A stretch of 64,000 nucleotides of DNA from Corynebacterium minutissimum. GTDB taxonomy: Bacteria; Actinomycetota; Actinomycetes; Mycobacteriales; Mycobacteriaceae. Made by a program: the position numbers and the translations under genes. The stretch is from the NCBI RefSeq assembly GCF_016889765.1, contig NZ_CP069533.1, positions 1-64,000 of the forward strand, in the 5' to 3' direction. Position 1 is the stretch's first letter, and the number at the start of each line of letters is the position of its first letter. This document shows positions 25,745 through 33,717 of the stretch, in pieces. Under the pieces are notes generated by a model, which was given only the letters and a program-made list of their open reading frames with translations, made no database searches and was not told the origin of the DNA.

Positions 25745-26992
25745 ATGAAGGAGTCCATGAGCATCACCTCCTCGACGTATGCGTCAGCGTTACTGACGCT
25801 TCCGTGGGACACCCCGTTGGAGCAATGGCCCGATAAACTCATCGCCGCGCTGCCTCGGGGTATTTCCCGGCACATCGTTCGCTTTGTGGGTGTCGAGCGA
25901 GGCATCATCGCGGTAAAGGAGATTGGAGTACGCACTGCTCATCATGAGTACAAAATGCTCCGCGAGCTTCAGCGCTTAGGGGCGCCTAGCGTTCGCCCAG
26001 TTGCAGTTATTACTGGCCGCCAACCCGCGGATGAGGAATACGGCGAGCTCACTGCCGCTTTAGTCACCGAGCACTTGGAATTCTCCCTGCCGTACCGCGA
26101 GATCTTCTCCCGACAGCTCACAACGGTGGAGGCTGAAAAACTCATCCGCGCCTTGTCCGTGTTACTCGTGCGCATGCATCTTCTCAGCTTTTACTGGGGC
26201 GATGTATCCTTGTCCAATACTCTTTTTCGTCGCGATGCCGAGACTTACTCGGCCTATCTCGTCGACGCTGAAACAGGGGAGTTTCAGCCCAATTTGTCAG
26301 AATCACGCAGGCTTTACGACGTTGACATTGCCCGCGTAAACATCATCGGCGAATTAATGGACCTGCAAGCCGGTGACTATTTGGACACAGGCATCGATGT
26401 CATTGCGCTTGGAAGCCTCGTCGAGTCCTCGTACCTCGAGCTCTGGGAGGAACTCACCGCGGAAGAATCCGTGGACGCGAGCGAATATTGGAAAGTCTCC
26501 GAGCGCATTGATCGTCTCAATCAGTTGGGCTTTGATGTCGGCGAGCTCAAGGTCAGTAAAGACGCTTCCAAGCACACCGTCCGCATCCGCCCCGTTGTGG
26601 TGGACCCAGGGCATTACCGCGCGCAGCTTCTCAGCCTCACAGGGTTAAGCGTTGAGGAGCACCAGGCCCAGCGTCTCCTCAGCTCCATTCAGGCCTACCA
26701 AGCGGTGGAATGCAGTCCTCATGTCAGCCTAACCCAGGCCGCACACCGCTGGATGACGCAAGAATACGAGCCCACCATCGCCGCCATCCCGGATGACCTG
26801 CTGGGCAAGCTTGAACCAGCTCAGGTATTTCACGAGATCACGGATCATCGCTGGTTTCTTTCTCAAGATAGGGGAGAAGCCGTCTCCCTCGCCGAGGCCA
26901 CCGAATCCTATCTCGCGACCGTTCTGCCTTCGCGCCGCGATGAAGCACGGCTCCTTCGAACGGTGTCGCGCGGTTTCGACGCAGAGTTTTAA
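25745..26992 (+). CDS. DUF4032 protein with kinase-like fold
   Basis: The 415-residue protein is a DUF4032 member with a protein-kinase-like core. WGDVSLSNTLFRR near residue 150 resembles a catalytic loop (D...N) and YLVDAETGE near residue 172 resembles the metal-binding DFG position. The C-terminal part is a helical DUF4032 domain. AGAGGTG precedes ATG 25745, and musK ends only 28 bp upstream, so both are likely one operon. The function is unknown. Its place inside a maltose uptake locus suggests phosphorylation of a sugar or a regulatory target, which is inference only. Confidence 0.75.
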   Translation: MKESMSITSSTYASALLTLPWDTPLEQWPDKLIAALPRGISRHIVRFVGVERGIIAVKEIGVRTAHHEYKMLRELQRLGAPSVRPVAVITGRQPADEEYGELTAALVTEHLEFSLPYREIFSRQLTTVEAEKLIRALSVLLVRMHLLSFYWGDVSLSNTLFRRDAETYSAYLVDAETGEFQPNLSESRRLYDVDIARVNIIGELMDLQAGDYLDTGIDVIALGSLVESSYLELWEELTAEESVDASEYWKVSERIDRLNQLGFDVGELKVSKDASKHTVRIRPVVVDPGHYRAQLLSLTGLSVEEHQAQRLLSSIQAYQAVECSPHVSLTQAAHRWMTQEYEPTIAAIPDDLLGKLEPAQVFHEITDHRWFLSQDRGEAVSLAEATESYLATVLPSRRDEARLLRTVSRGFDAEF

Positions 26993-27195
26993 CGACACGA
27001 TCGGCGGTTTGTTATAACCGCCCGCGTGCCCTAGCTGACGCTTTAAACCACACAGATGGTCAAACACCAGAGGCGCACTTTCTGCGTATAGTTCCCAGAT
27101 TTAAGTCCGTATGCCCCCATAAATGGGGAGTTTTCGGGCACCTAGATATGCATATGGTCACAATCGGACGTATTCGTGCAATTTCTTTTTGTTTA

Positions 27196-27211
27196 TGTGG
27201 ATTATCTCACT
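27196..27211. promoter_or_regulatory. Possible GlxR (CRP-type) operator
   Basis: TGTGG-ATTATC-TCACT matches the consensus TGTGA-N6-TCACA at eight of ten fixed positions. Control of a sugar importer by the cAMP receptor homologue GlxR would be expected in Corynebacterium. Confidence 0.4.
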
Positions 27212-27277
27212 AAAGTGGAAGTCAAGCTAGCTAGTTCATAACTGGGTATATCCCGTTATCCTCACAACTAGTAGGCG

Positions 27278-27313
27278 CCGGGCGATGCTCCTTTAGGGAG
27301 AGCACAGACCCGG
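27278..27313 (+). promoter_or_regulatory. Two-tier hairpin in the musE leader
   Basis: Outer arms CCGGG (27278-27282) and CCCGG (27309-27313) enclose inner arms TGCTC (27286-27290) and GAGCA (27300-27304). It could stabilise the message or control translation. No known riboswitch is recognised. Confidence 0.45.
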
Positions 27314-27393
27314 AGATAACCACATACGCAGGGGGCCGGCTGTTACTGCATGGCCCCTTACACCAGCGTTTCATCAAGAAAGATGAGGAAACA

Positions 27394-28728
27394 ATGAAGC
27401 GTCTCACTCGAATCGCGTCGGTCACCATGGCCTCCATGCTTGCCGCCGCCAGCCTCGTAGCTTGCTCCTCCAGTTCTGCAGACGACGAAGGCGATGTCTA
27501 CTTCCTGAACTTCAAGCCTGAGCAGGATGCCGCCTACCAAGAGATTGCCAAGGCCTACACCGAGGAAACTGGCGTGAAGGTCAAGGTCGTTACCGCTGCC
27601 TCCGGCTCCTATGAGCAGACCCTCAAGGCTGAGATTGGTAAGGACGAAGCCCCGACGCTCTTCCAGGTAAACGGCCCAGCAGGATTCATCACCTGGCAGG
27701 ACTACATGGCTGACATGTCCGATACGGAGGTAGCACAGCAGCTCACCGAGGATATTCCGCCACTCACCACCGAGGACGGCGAAGTACGCGGTGTTCCGTT
27801 TGCTGTAGAGGGTTTCGGAATCATCTACAACGACGAAATCTTCGACAAGTACATCGCAACCTCTGGTGCCAAGATCAAGTCCACCGATGAGATCACCAAC
27901 TACAAGAAGCTCAAGGAAGTTGCCGAGGATATGCAGTCCAAGAAGGACCAACTCGGCATCGACGGTGCCTTCGCTTCTACCTCCTTGACCTCTGGTGAAG
28001 ATTGGCGCTGGCAGACTCACCTGGCTAACGCCCCAATTTGGCAGGAGTACCAGGACAAGAACGTCGAGGACACCAACGAGATTGATTTCTCCTACAACAA
28101 GGAGTTCAAGAATCTCTTCGACCTCTATCTGGACAACTCCACTGTGGAGAAGACTCTCGCACCGTCCAAGACAGTTACCGACTCCATGGCCGAATTCGCC
28201 CAAGGCAAGGCCGCCATGGTCCAGAACGGTAACTGGGCATGGTCCCAGATTTCTGAGACCTCCGGCAACGTTGTGAAGGAAGACAATATTAAATTCCTCC
28301 CGATGTACATGGGCCTTCCGGATGAGGAGAAGTTTGGCCTCAACGTTGGTACCGAGAACTACCTCGGCATCAACTCCGAGGCATCTGAAGCAGACCAGCA
28401 GGCCACGAAGGACTTCGTCGACTGGCTGTTTACTTCTGATGCAGGCAAGGAGCACGTGGTCAAGGACCTGGGCTTCATCGCTCCGTTCGAGTCCTACACC
28501 GAGGAAGACACTCCAAACGATCCGCTGGCAAAGCAGGTGGCAGAAGCCATTGCGAACAAGGATCTCACCACGTACCCATGGAACTTCCAGTACTTCCCGT
28601 CCCAGCAGTTCAAGGATGACTTTGGCCAGGCTCTCTCGCAGTACGCCTCCGGCACCTTGAAGTGGGAGGATGTTGTGGCTCAGTTCAAGGACAATTGGGC
28701 CGCTGAAAAGGAAACCAACTGGGGTTAA
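27394..28728 (+). CDS. musE: Sugar ABC transporter substrate-binding lipoprotein (MusE-like)
   Basis: The 444-residue protein has a lipoprotein signal with lipobox LVAC and acylated Cys24, followed by a family 1 extracellular solute-binding domain. Gene order and the neighbouring permeases match the C. glutamicum MusEFGK2I maltose importer. ATGAGGAAAC precedes ATG 27394. A 200 bp structured spacer separates it from the permease genes, a common device for making more binding protein than permease. Maltose specificity is inferred from context, not from the binding residues. Confidence 0.82.
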   Translation: MKRLTRIASVTMASMLAAASLVACSSSSADDEGDVYFLNFKPEQDAAYQEIAKAYTEETGVKVKVVTAASGSYEQTLKAEIGKDEAPTLFQVNGPAGFITWQDYMADMSDTEVAQQLTEDIPPLTTEDGEVRGVPFAVEGFGIIYNDEIFDKYIATSGAKIKSTDEITNYKKLKEVAEDMQSKKDQLGIDGAFASTSLTSGEDWRWQTHLANAPIWQEYQDKNVEDTNEIDFSYNKEFKNLFDLYLDNSTVEKTLAPSKTVTDSMAEFAQGKAAMVQNGNWAWSQISETSGNVVKEDNIKFLPMYMGLPDEEKFGLNVGTENYLGINSEASEADQQATKDFVDWLFTSDAGKEHVVKDLGFIAPFESYTEEDTPNDPLAKQVAEAIANKDLTTYPWNFQYFPSQQFKDDFGQALSQYASGTLKWEDVVAQFKDNWAAEKETNWG

Positions 28729-28734
28729 CTAAGA

Positions 28735-28925
28735 ACTCCTTGAAGTTTCAACCTCAGCGAGGGGCGTCTCTTCATGGCGTCCCCCGCCCGCTCCCTCCGT
28801 GGGGGCGTGTGCTACCTCTCTCACTAGCAGTCAACACAGGGGGAGAGGAAGCAGACGCTCTCACACAGCGTGTGCGAGCCGCGCACGATTCACTCACACA
28901 GTTCCACTGAATTGAAGGTCTCACC
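28735..28925 (+). other. Structured musE-musF intercistronic spacer
   Basis: The spacer has alternating G-runs and C-runs able to form hairpins. Examples are CCCCC (28781-28785) with GGGGG (28801-28805), CCTCTC (28815-28820) with GAGAGG (28843-28848), and CACAC/GTGTG around a 3 nt loop (28862-28874). It likely stabilises the musE part of the transcript or attenuates read-through into musF. Confidence 0.5.
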
Positions 28926-28928
28926 ACC

Positions 28929-29774
28929 ATGCAAGCAACGCTGAAGAAGTACTTCCCAGTCTTTGTCTTGCCCACCTTGCTGGCATTCATGATTGCCTTC
29001 TTGGTCCCATTCATCGTGGGCTTCTTCCTGTCCTTTACGAAGTTCACCACGATCACCAACGCCAAGTGGGTGGGCATTGACAACTACGTCAAAGCTTTCT
29101 CGGAACGCGAAGGATTTATCTCGGCCTTCGGTTTCACCGTCCTCGTGGTCATCGTCTCGGTGATTACCGTCAATGTCTTCGCCTTTCTCCTGGCGTGGAT
29201 GCTGACCCGCAAACTGCGCGGTACCAACTTCTTCCGCACAGTGTTCTTTATGCCTAACCTCATCGGTGGCATCGTGCTGGGCTATACCTGGCAGACCATG
29301 ATCAATGCGATCCTCGCTAACTATGCCACCACCATCTCGGCCGACTGGAAATTTGGCTACGCCGGCCTCATCATGCTGCTTAACTGGCAGCTCATTGGCT
29401 ACATGATGATTATCTACATCGCCGGCCTGCAAAACGTTCCCCCGGAACTCATCGAAGCCGCTGAGCTCGATGGCGTTAACAAATGGGAAATGCTTCGCCA
29501 CGTGACCATTCCGATGGTCATGCCGTCCATCACCATCTGTCTGTTCCTCACCTTGTCGAATTCCTTCAAACTCTTCGACCAAAACCTCGCGCTGACCAAC
29601 GGCGCACCTGGCGGACAGACGGAAATGGTGGCGCTCAACATCGTCAACACGCTGTTCAACCGAATGAACGTCGAGGGCGTGGGACAGGCCAAGGCCGTCA
29701 TCTTCGTCGTCGTTGTGGTCGTCATCGCGTACTTCCAGCTGCGCGCGACCCGTTCCAAGGAAATCGAGGCTTAA
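28929..29774 (+). CDS. musF: ABC sugar permease (MusF-like)
   Basis: The 281-residue protein is a MalF-type inner-membrane permease with six membrane helices. The EAA loop that docks the ATPase is visible as IEAAELDGVNKWEMLRHVTIP near residue 177. ATG 28929 lies behind the structured spacer. musG starts three bases after the stop, so the two permease subunits are produced together. Confidence 0.88.
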   Translation: MQATLKKYFPVFVLPTLLAFMIAFLVPFIVGFFLSFTKFTTITNAKWVGIDNYVKAFSEREGFISAFGFTVLVVIVSVITVNVFAFLLAWMLTRKLRGTNFFRTVFFMPNLIGGIVLGYTWQTMINAILANYATTISADWKFGYAGLIMLLNWQLIGYMMIIYIAGLQNVPPELIEAAELDGVNKWEMLRHVTIPMVMPSITICLFLTLSNSFKLFDQNLALTNGAPGGQTEMVALNIVNTLFNRMNVEGVGQAKAVIFVVVVVVIAYFQLRATRSKEIEA

Positions 29775-29777
29775 GTC

Positions 29778-30692
29778 ATGACTACCAGCACTTCTGCGCA
29801 CGCCGTCCCGGCCACCAAAAAGAAGGAGCACAAGCTGCCTTCAGATAATGAAACCCGCATGTCGGGTGGTGCAAAATTCGTGGTTTACGCCATCCTAGTG
29901 TTCTTCACCATTGTGTTCCTTGGCCCGATTCTCTTCATCTTTATCAACTCTTTCAAGTCGAAGTTCGCTATTTCCTCCGACCCATTCTCCTTGCCGGTTG
30001 GCGAAACCTGGGTGGGCTTTGAGAACTTCATGGTAGGACTCACCAAGCAGGGCTTCCTTGAGGCTACGCTGTGGTCCTTCGTCATCACGATTCTCTCTGT
30101 TATCGTCATCGTGTTTTTCTCCGCCATGACGGCGTACTACATCACGCGAGTCAAGACTTGGTGGACTAGTCTGCTGTACTACCTGTTCGTCGTATCCATG
30201 ATTATCCCGTTCCAGATGGTCATGTTCCCGACGGTCAAGATTGCCGACATGCTTCACCTCAACAACCCGCTAGGAATTGTGGTCCTGTACTTGGGCTTCG
30301 GTTCTGGACTCTCGGTGTTCATGTTTGCAGGCTTTGTAAAATCGATTCCCATCGATGTTGAGGAAGCCGCCATGATCGATGGCTGTGGCCCGATTCAGAA
30401 CTACTTCCGCGTGGTGTGGCCTATGCTCAAGCCCACCGCAGTGACGGTTGCCATTCTTAATGCCATGTGGGTATGGAACGACTACCTCCTGCCGTACCTG
30501 GTCATTGGTTTGTCAACGCGCTACAAGACCATCCCGGTGGTTATCCAGTCCTTCGTGGGCTCCAACGGTAACCGCGATATGGGTGCCATGATGGCCATGC
30601 TTGTGCTCGCAATCATTCCGATTGTTATCTTCTACTTCTCGACGCAGAAGCACATCATCGAAGGCGTGGCCGCGGGCGCGGTCAAGGGCTAA
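29778..30692 (+). CDS. musG: ABC sugar permease (MusG-like)
   Basis: The 304-residue protein is the MalG-type partner. It has a cytoplasmic, charged N-terminus of about 30 residues, six membrane helices, the EAA loop (VEEAAMIDGCGPIQNYFRVV) near residue 195 and the family C-terminus ending in GAVKG. It pairs with MusF to form the channel. A terminator-like hairpin follows before the DUF624 gene. Confidence 0.88.
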   Translation: MTTSTSAHAVPATKKKEHKLPSDNETRMSGGAKFVVYAILVFFTIVFLGPILFIFINSFKSKFAISSDPFSLPVGETWVGFENFMVGLTKQGFLEATLWSFVITILSVIVIVFFSAMTAYYITRVKTWWTSLLYYLFVVSMIIPFQMVMFPTVKIADMLHLNNPLGIVVLYLGFGSGLSVFMFAGFVKSIPIDVEEAAMIDGCGPIQNYFRVVWPMLKPTAVTVAILNAMWVWNDYLLPYLVIGLSTRYKTIPVVIQSFVGSNGNRDMGAMMAMLVLAIIPIVIFYFSTQKHIIEGVAAGAVKG

Positions 30693-30720
30693 GAAATCCC
30701 TTCGAATTGCCACCGTGTCA

Positions 30721-30757
30721 ACAGGCCTCCCGCAGTCTTTCGGGAGGCCTGTTCTCT
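30721..30757 (+). terminator. Terminator-like hairpin after musG
   Basis: A perfect 12 bp stem (30721-30732 with 30741-30752) with an 8 nt loop is followed by TCTCT, a weak T-tract. It may reduce but not stop transcription into the downstream membrane protein gene. Confidence 0.6.
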
Positions 30758-30790
30758 GTCGTCAGCACACATCCGATACGTTAGGAAACC

Positions 30791-31426
30791 ATGAACCGCT
30801 TCCTAGGGCCCGAGTCGAAGTTCTATGCCGTTCTGAGCCTGTTCGCTGACCTCGTTATCGTCAACGTGCTTGTCGTCATCACATGTTTTCCTGTGGTGAC
30901 TGGGGGGATGTCACTGCGTACGGCCCACGAGGTCACCGGTCACATGGTTCGGGAAGAAGGATCGCGGCGTGGTTCCACATTCATCCGAAACGTGCTCACC
31001 CGTCCATGGACCAATACCGCCTGGTGGCTTGTCTGTCTCGCAGCAGCCGGGCTAGCGGCCTATGAGTTCGCCATCATTGCCAGGGCCGACCTAGGGCACA
31101 TGGGTATCGTTTTACGTGCCGCACTTATCTCCGGACTCATCGTGCTGAGCTGCATCAGTGTCTGGTTCTTTCACCTCGATGCTCCAAACAGTGGGTTTCG
31201 GCGTCGGTGTGCAGCGGCCATAACCCACGCCGTAGCGCACTTACCACGGACACTCCTGGCGATTGCGCCGGGTGTGCTTATGGTCCTCTTTCCGTTCTTT
31301 TTCCCGGAACAATGGGGGAGTTTCGTCTTCTTCCTCGCCGTGCTCGGCCCAGCCCTCGCCATCTACTTGGCTGAGCTGGCGCTGCAGTGGCCAGAGCTTT
31401 CGACGCAGACCGCTAGAAACTCCTAA
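30791..31426 (+). CDS. DUF624/YesL-type membrane protein, candidate MusI
   Basis: The 211-residue protein has about five hydrophobic segments and the opening FLGPESKFYAVLSLFADLVIVNVL typical of DUF624 proteins, which sit beside sugar ABC importers in Gram-positive bacteria. In C. glutamicum the locus includes musI, an integral membrane protein needed for maltose uptake. By position this gene is the likely counterpart. AGGAAACC precedes ATG 30791. It is separated from musG by a hairpin. Confidence 0.65.
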   Translation: MNRFLGPESKFYAVLSLFADLVIVNVLVVITCFPVVTGGMSLRTAHEVTGHMVREEGSRRGSTFIRNVLTRPWTNTAWWLVCLAAAGLAAYEFAIIARADLGHMGIVLRAALISGLIVLSCISVWFFHLDAPNSGFRRRCAAAITHAVAHLPRTLLAIAPGVLMVLFPFFFPEQWGSFVFFLAVLGPALAIYLAELALQWPELSTQTARNS

Positions 31427-31436
31427 AACGACAATA

Positions 31437-31466
31437 GGGTAGAGGCGCCCTAACGGGCCTCTACCC
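31437..31466. terminator. Bidirectional terminator between the DUF624 gene and rbpA
   Basis: GGGTAGAGGC (31437-31446) and GCCTCTACCC (31457-31466) form a perfect 10 bp stem with a 10 nt loop between two convergent genes. Confidence 0.7.
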
Positions 31467-31498
31467 TTAGCCATTACGGCAGGAAGCTCAACGAGGTC

Positions 31499-31882
31499 TT
31501 AGGACTCGTTCTCTTCCTGTTCCTTCTGCTCCTTGAGCAAGCGAGCAGCTGCGCGGCGGCGGGAACGGAGGTTGTCGATGCGCTCCGTCAACAACTCATC
31601 GAGTTCCTCAATAGAGCGACGCTCACGCAACATGTCCCAGTGAGTACGTGGCGGCTTGGTGGGCTTGGACTCGACTCCTTCGCCCTCCACGAGGGTGCCA
31701 AGCTTGCCGTTCTTGCACATCCACTCCTCAGGGATTTCCGCATCATCCGCGAATGGCACCTCGTAAATCTCGCCGTCCTCGGTGCGGTACTTCACCATTC
31801 GGCGGGGCGCCAAATCGTGGTCGCGGTCGGTTTCGTAGCTCACAGCGCCCATGCGGCTGCCACGGAGCACGCGATCTGCCAT
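31499..31882 (-). CDS. rbpA: RNA polymerase-binding protein RbpA
   Basis: The 127-residue protein binds sigma factor and RNA polymerase and stabilises open promoter complexes in actinobacteria. The core MVKYRTEDGEIYEVPFADDAEIPEEW followed by CKNGKLGTLVEG is diagnostic. A C-terminal helix (DELLTERIDNLRSRRRAAARLLKEQ) contacts sigma. The gene has its own promoter upstream with a TATACT -10 box. Many TAnnnT promoters in this window lack an obvious -35, the kind of promoter on which RbpA helps. Confidence 0.95.
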   Translation of the reverse strand: MADRVLRGSRMGAVSYETDRDHDLAPRRMVKYRTEDGEIYEVPFADDAEIPEEWMCKNGKLGTLVEGEGVESKPTKPPRTHWDMLRERRSIEELDELLTERIDNLRSRRRAAARLLKEQKEQEENES

Positions 31883-31948
31883 GCAACATCATCCTTTTCA
31901 AGTAGTGAGGGAGGGTAAGGAGCAACCTTTATCACCTAAAGTTCCTCT

Positions 31949-31954
31949 AGTATA
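31949..31954 (-). promoter_or_regulatory. -10 box of rbpA (TATACT)
   Basis: The minus strand reads TATACT 66 nt upstream of the rbpA start codon, giving a leader of roughly 60 nt. A GGAAC...GTT pattern further into the leader resembles a SigH-type promoter, but its spacing is short. Confidence 0.5.
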
Positions 31955-31998
31955 ACGAACGTCCCCAAGCCTTTGTTCCCACCCTCAGCTTTATGGGC

Positions 31999-32004
31999 TA
32001 AGGT
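31999..32004 (+). promoter_or_regulatory. -10 box of the zinc-finger gene (TAAGGT)
   Basis: TAAGGT ends 7 nt before GTG 32012 and supports that start. Confidence 0.55.
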
Positions 32005-32011
32005 GTGTGGA

Positions 32012-32371
32012 GTGATTGGTACACAGGATCGGCAGCCAGGCTCGCCACGTCGAAAAGGCGCCACCACCTGCCAATGGTGCGGCAAAGACATCCCGCAGGG
32101 CGGACGCGGTCGACCACGTAAATTTTGTTCGGCCTCATGTAAGCAACGTGCTTATGAGCAGCGCCAGAACGTTGCGGGAACTGCCATCCCTGCCGATGCC
32201 GTTATCCTCACCCCAGATAGGGCCGATCAGCTACGTGATGGCCTCTTTGAGCTGCGGTGCTGTGCAGAAGATGTGGCGACGGCGGCGTCGGAAAGCGCCA
32301 GCGCTGAGGAGATGGAAGAACTGTGTACGGAGCTGGTCACGTTAGCACGCAAGCTAGAGGAATTGAGATAG
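32012..32371 (+). CDS. Small FCS-type zinc-finger protein
   Basis: The 119-residue protein has a zinc ribbon with Cys20, Cys23, Cys39 and Cys43 (TCQWCGKD ... RKFCSASCKQRAYEQR), similar to the finger of CGNR-type actinobacterial regulators. The C-terminal half is acidic and helical. GTG 32012 lies 7 nt after a TAAGGT box. The YceI-like gene starts three bases after the stop, so the two are co-expressed. It probably binds nucleic acid, but no target is evident. Confidence 0.7.
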   Translation: MIGTQDRQPGSPRRKGATTCQWCGKDIPQGGRGRPRKFCSASCKQRAYEQRQNVAGTAIPADAVILTPDRADQLRDGLFELRCCAEDVATAASESASAEEMEELCTELVTLARKLEELR

Positions 32372-32374
32372 AAC

Positions 32375-33073
32375 ATGAAATCAGTATTTGGTAACCGCAA
32401 GCTGGTCATCAGCGTCTTCGTGATTCTGATTCTCGCCTCGACCGCGTTGGCACTCGGACCGCTCGTGTTCTCTTTGGTTATGGGCCGTGGTGTCAAGACT
32501 GAACCCATAAATCTAGACCGGGTGAAGGCCGCTTCGACGGAACTTGACGGGCAGTGGAACGTGGTCAAAGGCTCGCCGTATAACTTCACATCAGCGGGCT
32601 TTACTATCGACGAAATCCTTCCTGCAGACAAGCGCACAACGTCCGGCTCGACTAAAGAAGTAACTGGTCAGGCCACCATTTCAGACTCGGTCGTAGAAGC
32701 AGCTACCATCACCGTGGATATGACAACTCTCACCACCGATAAAAAGGTGCGCGATCAGAACATGAAGACCAAACTGTTTGAGGTCGCAAAATACCCGGAG
32801 TCCACGTTCGAGCTGACTGAACGAGCTGATCTTTCTAGCGTGCCTGACGACGCTTCACCAGCCACCATTCCGCTCACTGGCAATCTCACCATCCATGGCG
32901 AGACTCAGAAAGTCACGACTGATTTTCAGGTCGTGCGCGATGGTGACACCATCATCCTCGGCGGCGATATTCCGATCAATCGCCTGGACTTCGGCATAGA
33001 AACCCCGGAGATGATTGCTGCCAAAATCTCTGAGGTTGGCGACGTTAATGTCCGCGTAACCCTGCAGAAGTAG
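32375..33073 (+). CDS. Membrane-anchored YceI family protein
   Basis: The 232-residue protein has an N-terminal membrane anchor (about residues 10-34) and an extracytoplasmic YceI lipocalin-like domain. WNVVKGSPYNFTSAGFTI and the later FEVAKYPESTFELT are family features. YceI domains bind isoprenoid lipids such as polyprenyl chains. ATG 32375 has only a weak ribosome binding site, so coupling to the preceding gene is likely. A 54-codon gene follows after four bases. Confidence 0.87.
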   Translation: MKSVFGNRKLVISVFVILILASTALALGPLVFSLVMGRGVKTEPINLDRVKAASTELDGQWNVVKGSPYNFTSAGFTIDEILPADKRTTSGSTKEVTGQATISDSVVEAATITVDMTTLTTDKKVRDQNMKTKLFEVAKYPESTFELTERADLSSVPDDASPATIPLTGNLTIHGETQKVTTDFQVVRDGDTIILGGDIPINRLDFGIETPEMIAAKISEVGDVNVRVTLQK

Positions 33074-33077
33074 CGCC

Positions 33078-33242
33078 ATGAAGTCTCGTCACCTCATCAC
33101 CGTCTTATGGGTGCGCCTCGTTGTGCTCGCGGGCTTCGGCATCTTCATCTGGTTCACGGGCACGAAGCTGTTGGCAGCGTTCTCTGCGGTCCTTGTCGCC
33201 TTGACAGTTGTCCAACTCGCCATGGCATACCGGCAGCGTTAG
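33078..33242 (+). CDS. 54-residue two-helix membrane protein
   Basis: A short reading from ATG 33078 to TAG 33240-33242 encodes two hydrophobic helices (LWVRLVVLAGFGIFIWF and LLAAFSAVLVALTVVQLAMA) joined by FTGTK, with basic ends. It begins four bases after the YceI stop and is probably translated with it. I do not recognise the family. Hydrophobic composition and operon position are the reasons for calling it a gene. Confidence 0.6.
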   Translation: MKSRHLITVLWVRLVVLAGFGIFIWFTGTKLLAAFSAVLVALTVVQLAMAYRQR

Positions 33243-33717
33243 GTGCGGGAATCCCAACCCTTTACGTCACAGTGACTTTATAAAGGTGTGTATTTACGCA
33301 CCGGGGAAGTAGCGCACCAGGTCGCCTTTTGGCCGCTTTTCGTCAGACTTACCTGCAGATCGGACACTCAACTCTCGCAGTCATGGCGACAACAAGAGGG
33401 CCGGCGGGCACCGCCAAGCAGAGACGGCACGATTGCAGTCGGCTACGAGGATTCAACCGACCGGCCGCCGGGGTGCCTGCGTTCCGCAACCGTGTCGGCG
33501 AGCTGGACCACAGAGCGCTCGGCGCAAGTCCATATAGACTTACGGAGCAAGGCAAGCCAGCGCCCGCGGCGCCTCATGCAGAAGTGCGCCGGCGTCAAGG
33601 TTCACGGCCGAACATTAACCGAGGGAAGCATCGTTGCGCTCCCGCCCATAACGTTGTGTCCGATAATGTACATTATGTCAGATAATATGGACGGCCCACA
33701 CCAAAGCCTCCCCTGCA
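33243..33717. other. Gene-free stretch with palindromes and resolvase-site-like repeats
   Basis: Readings up to 172 codons exist here but have no recognisable domain or ribosome binding site. The stretch includes GTCAC-A-GTGAC (33266-33276) and CTTTATAAAG (33276-33285), which look like an operator and promoter core. It also includes the motif cluster at 33657-33686. Confidence 0.5.
33657..33686. repeat. TGTCnGATAAT direct repeats around a 14 bp palindrome
   Basis: TGTCCGATAAT (33657-33667) and TGTCAGATAAT (33676-33686) are direct repeats 19 bp apart. The palindrome ATAATGTACATTAT spans 33663-33676. The half-site resembles the TGTCYGATAAT subsites bound by Tn3-family resolvases, so this may be a relic res site. 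A conventional operator is equally possible. Confidence 0.4.

Larger units (their letters stand above)
26993..27393. other. musE upstream region with structured leader
   Basis: No gene is seen in this 401 bp stretch. It contains a small hairpin after the previous gene (27003-27022), a GlxR-like site (27196-27211) and two leader hairpins. One has arms CCGGG/CCCGG and TGCTC/GAGCA at 27278-27313; the other has GGGGCC/GGCCCC at 27332-27357. A long structured 5' untranslated region upstream of the binding-protein gene is likely. Confidence 0.6.
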
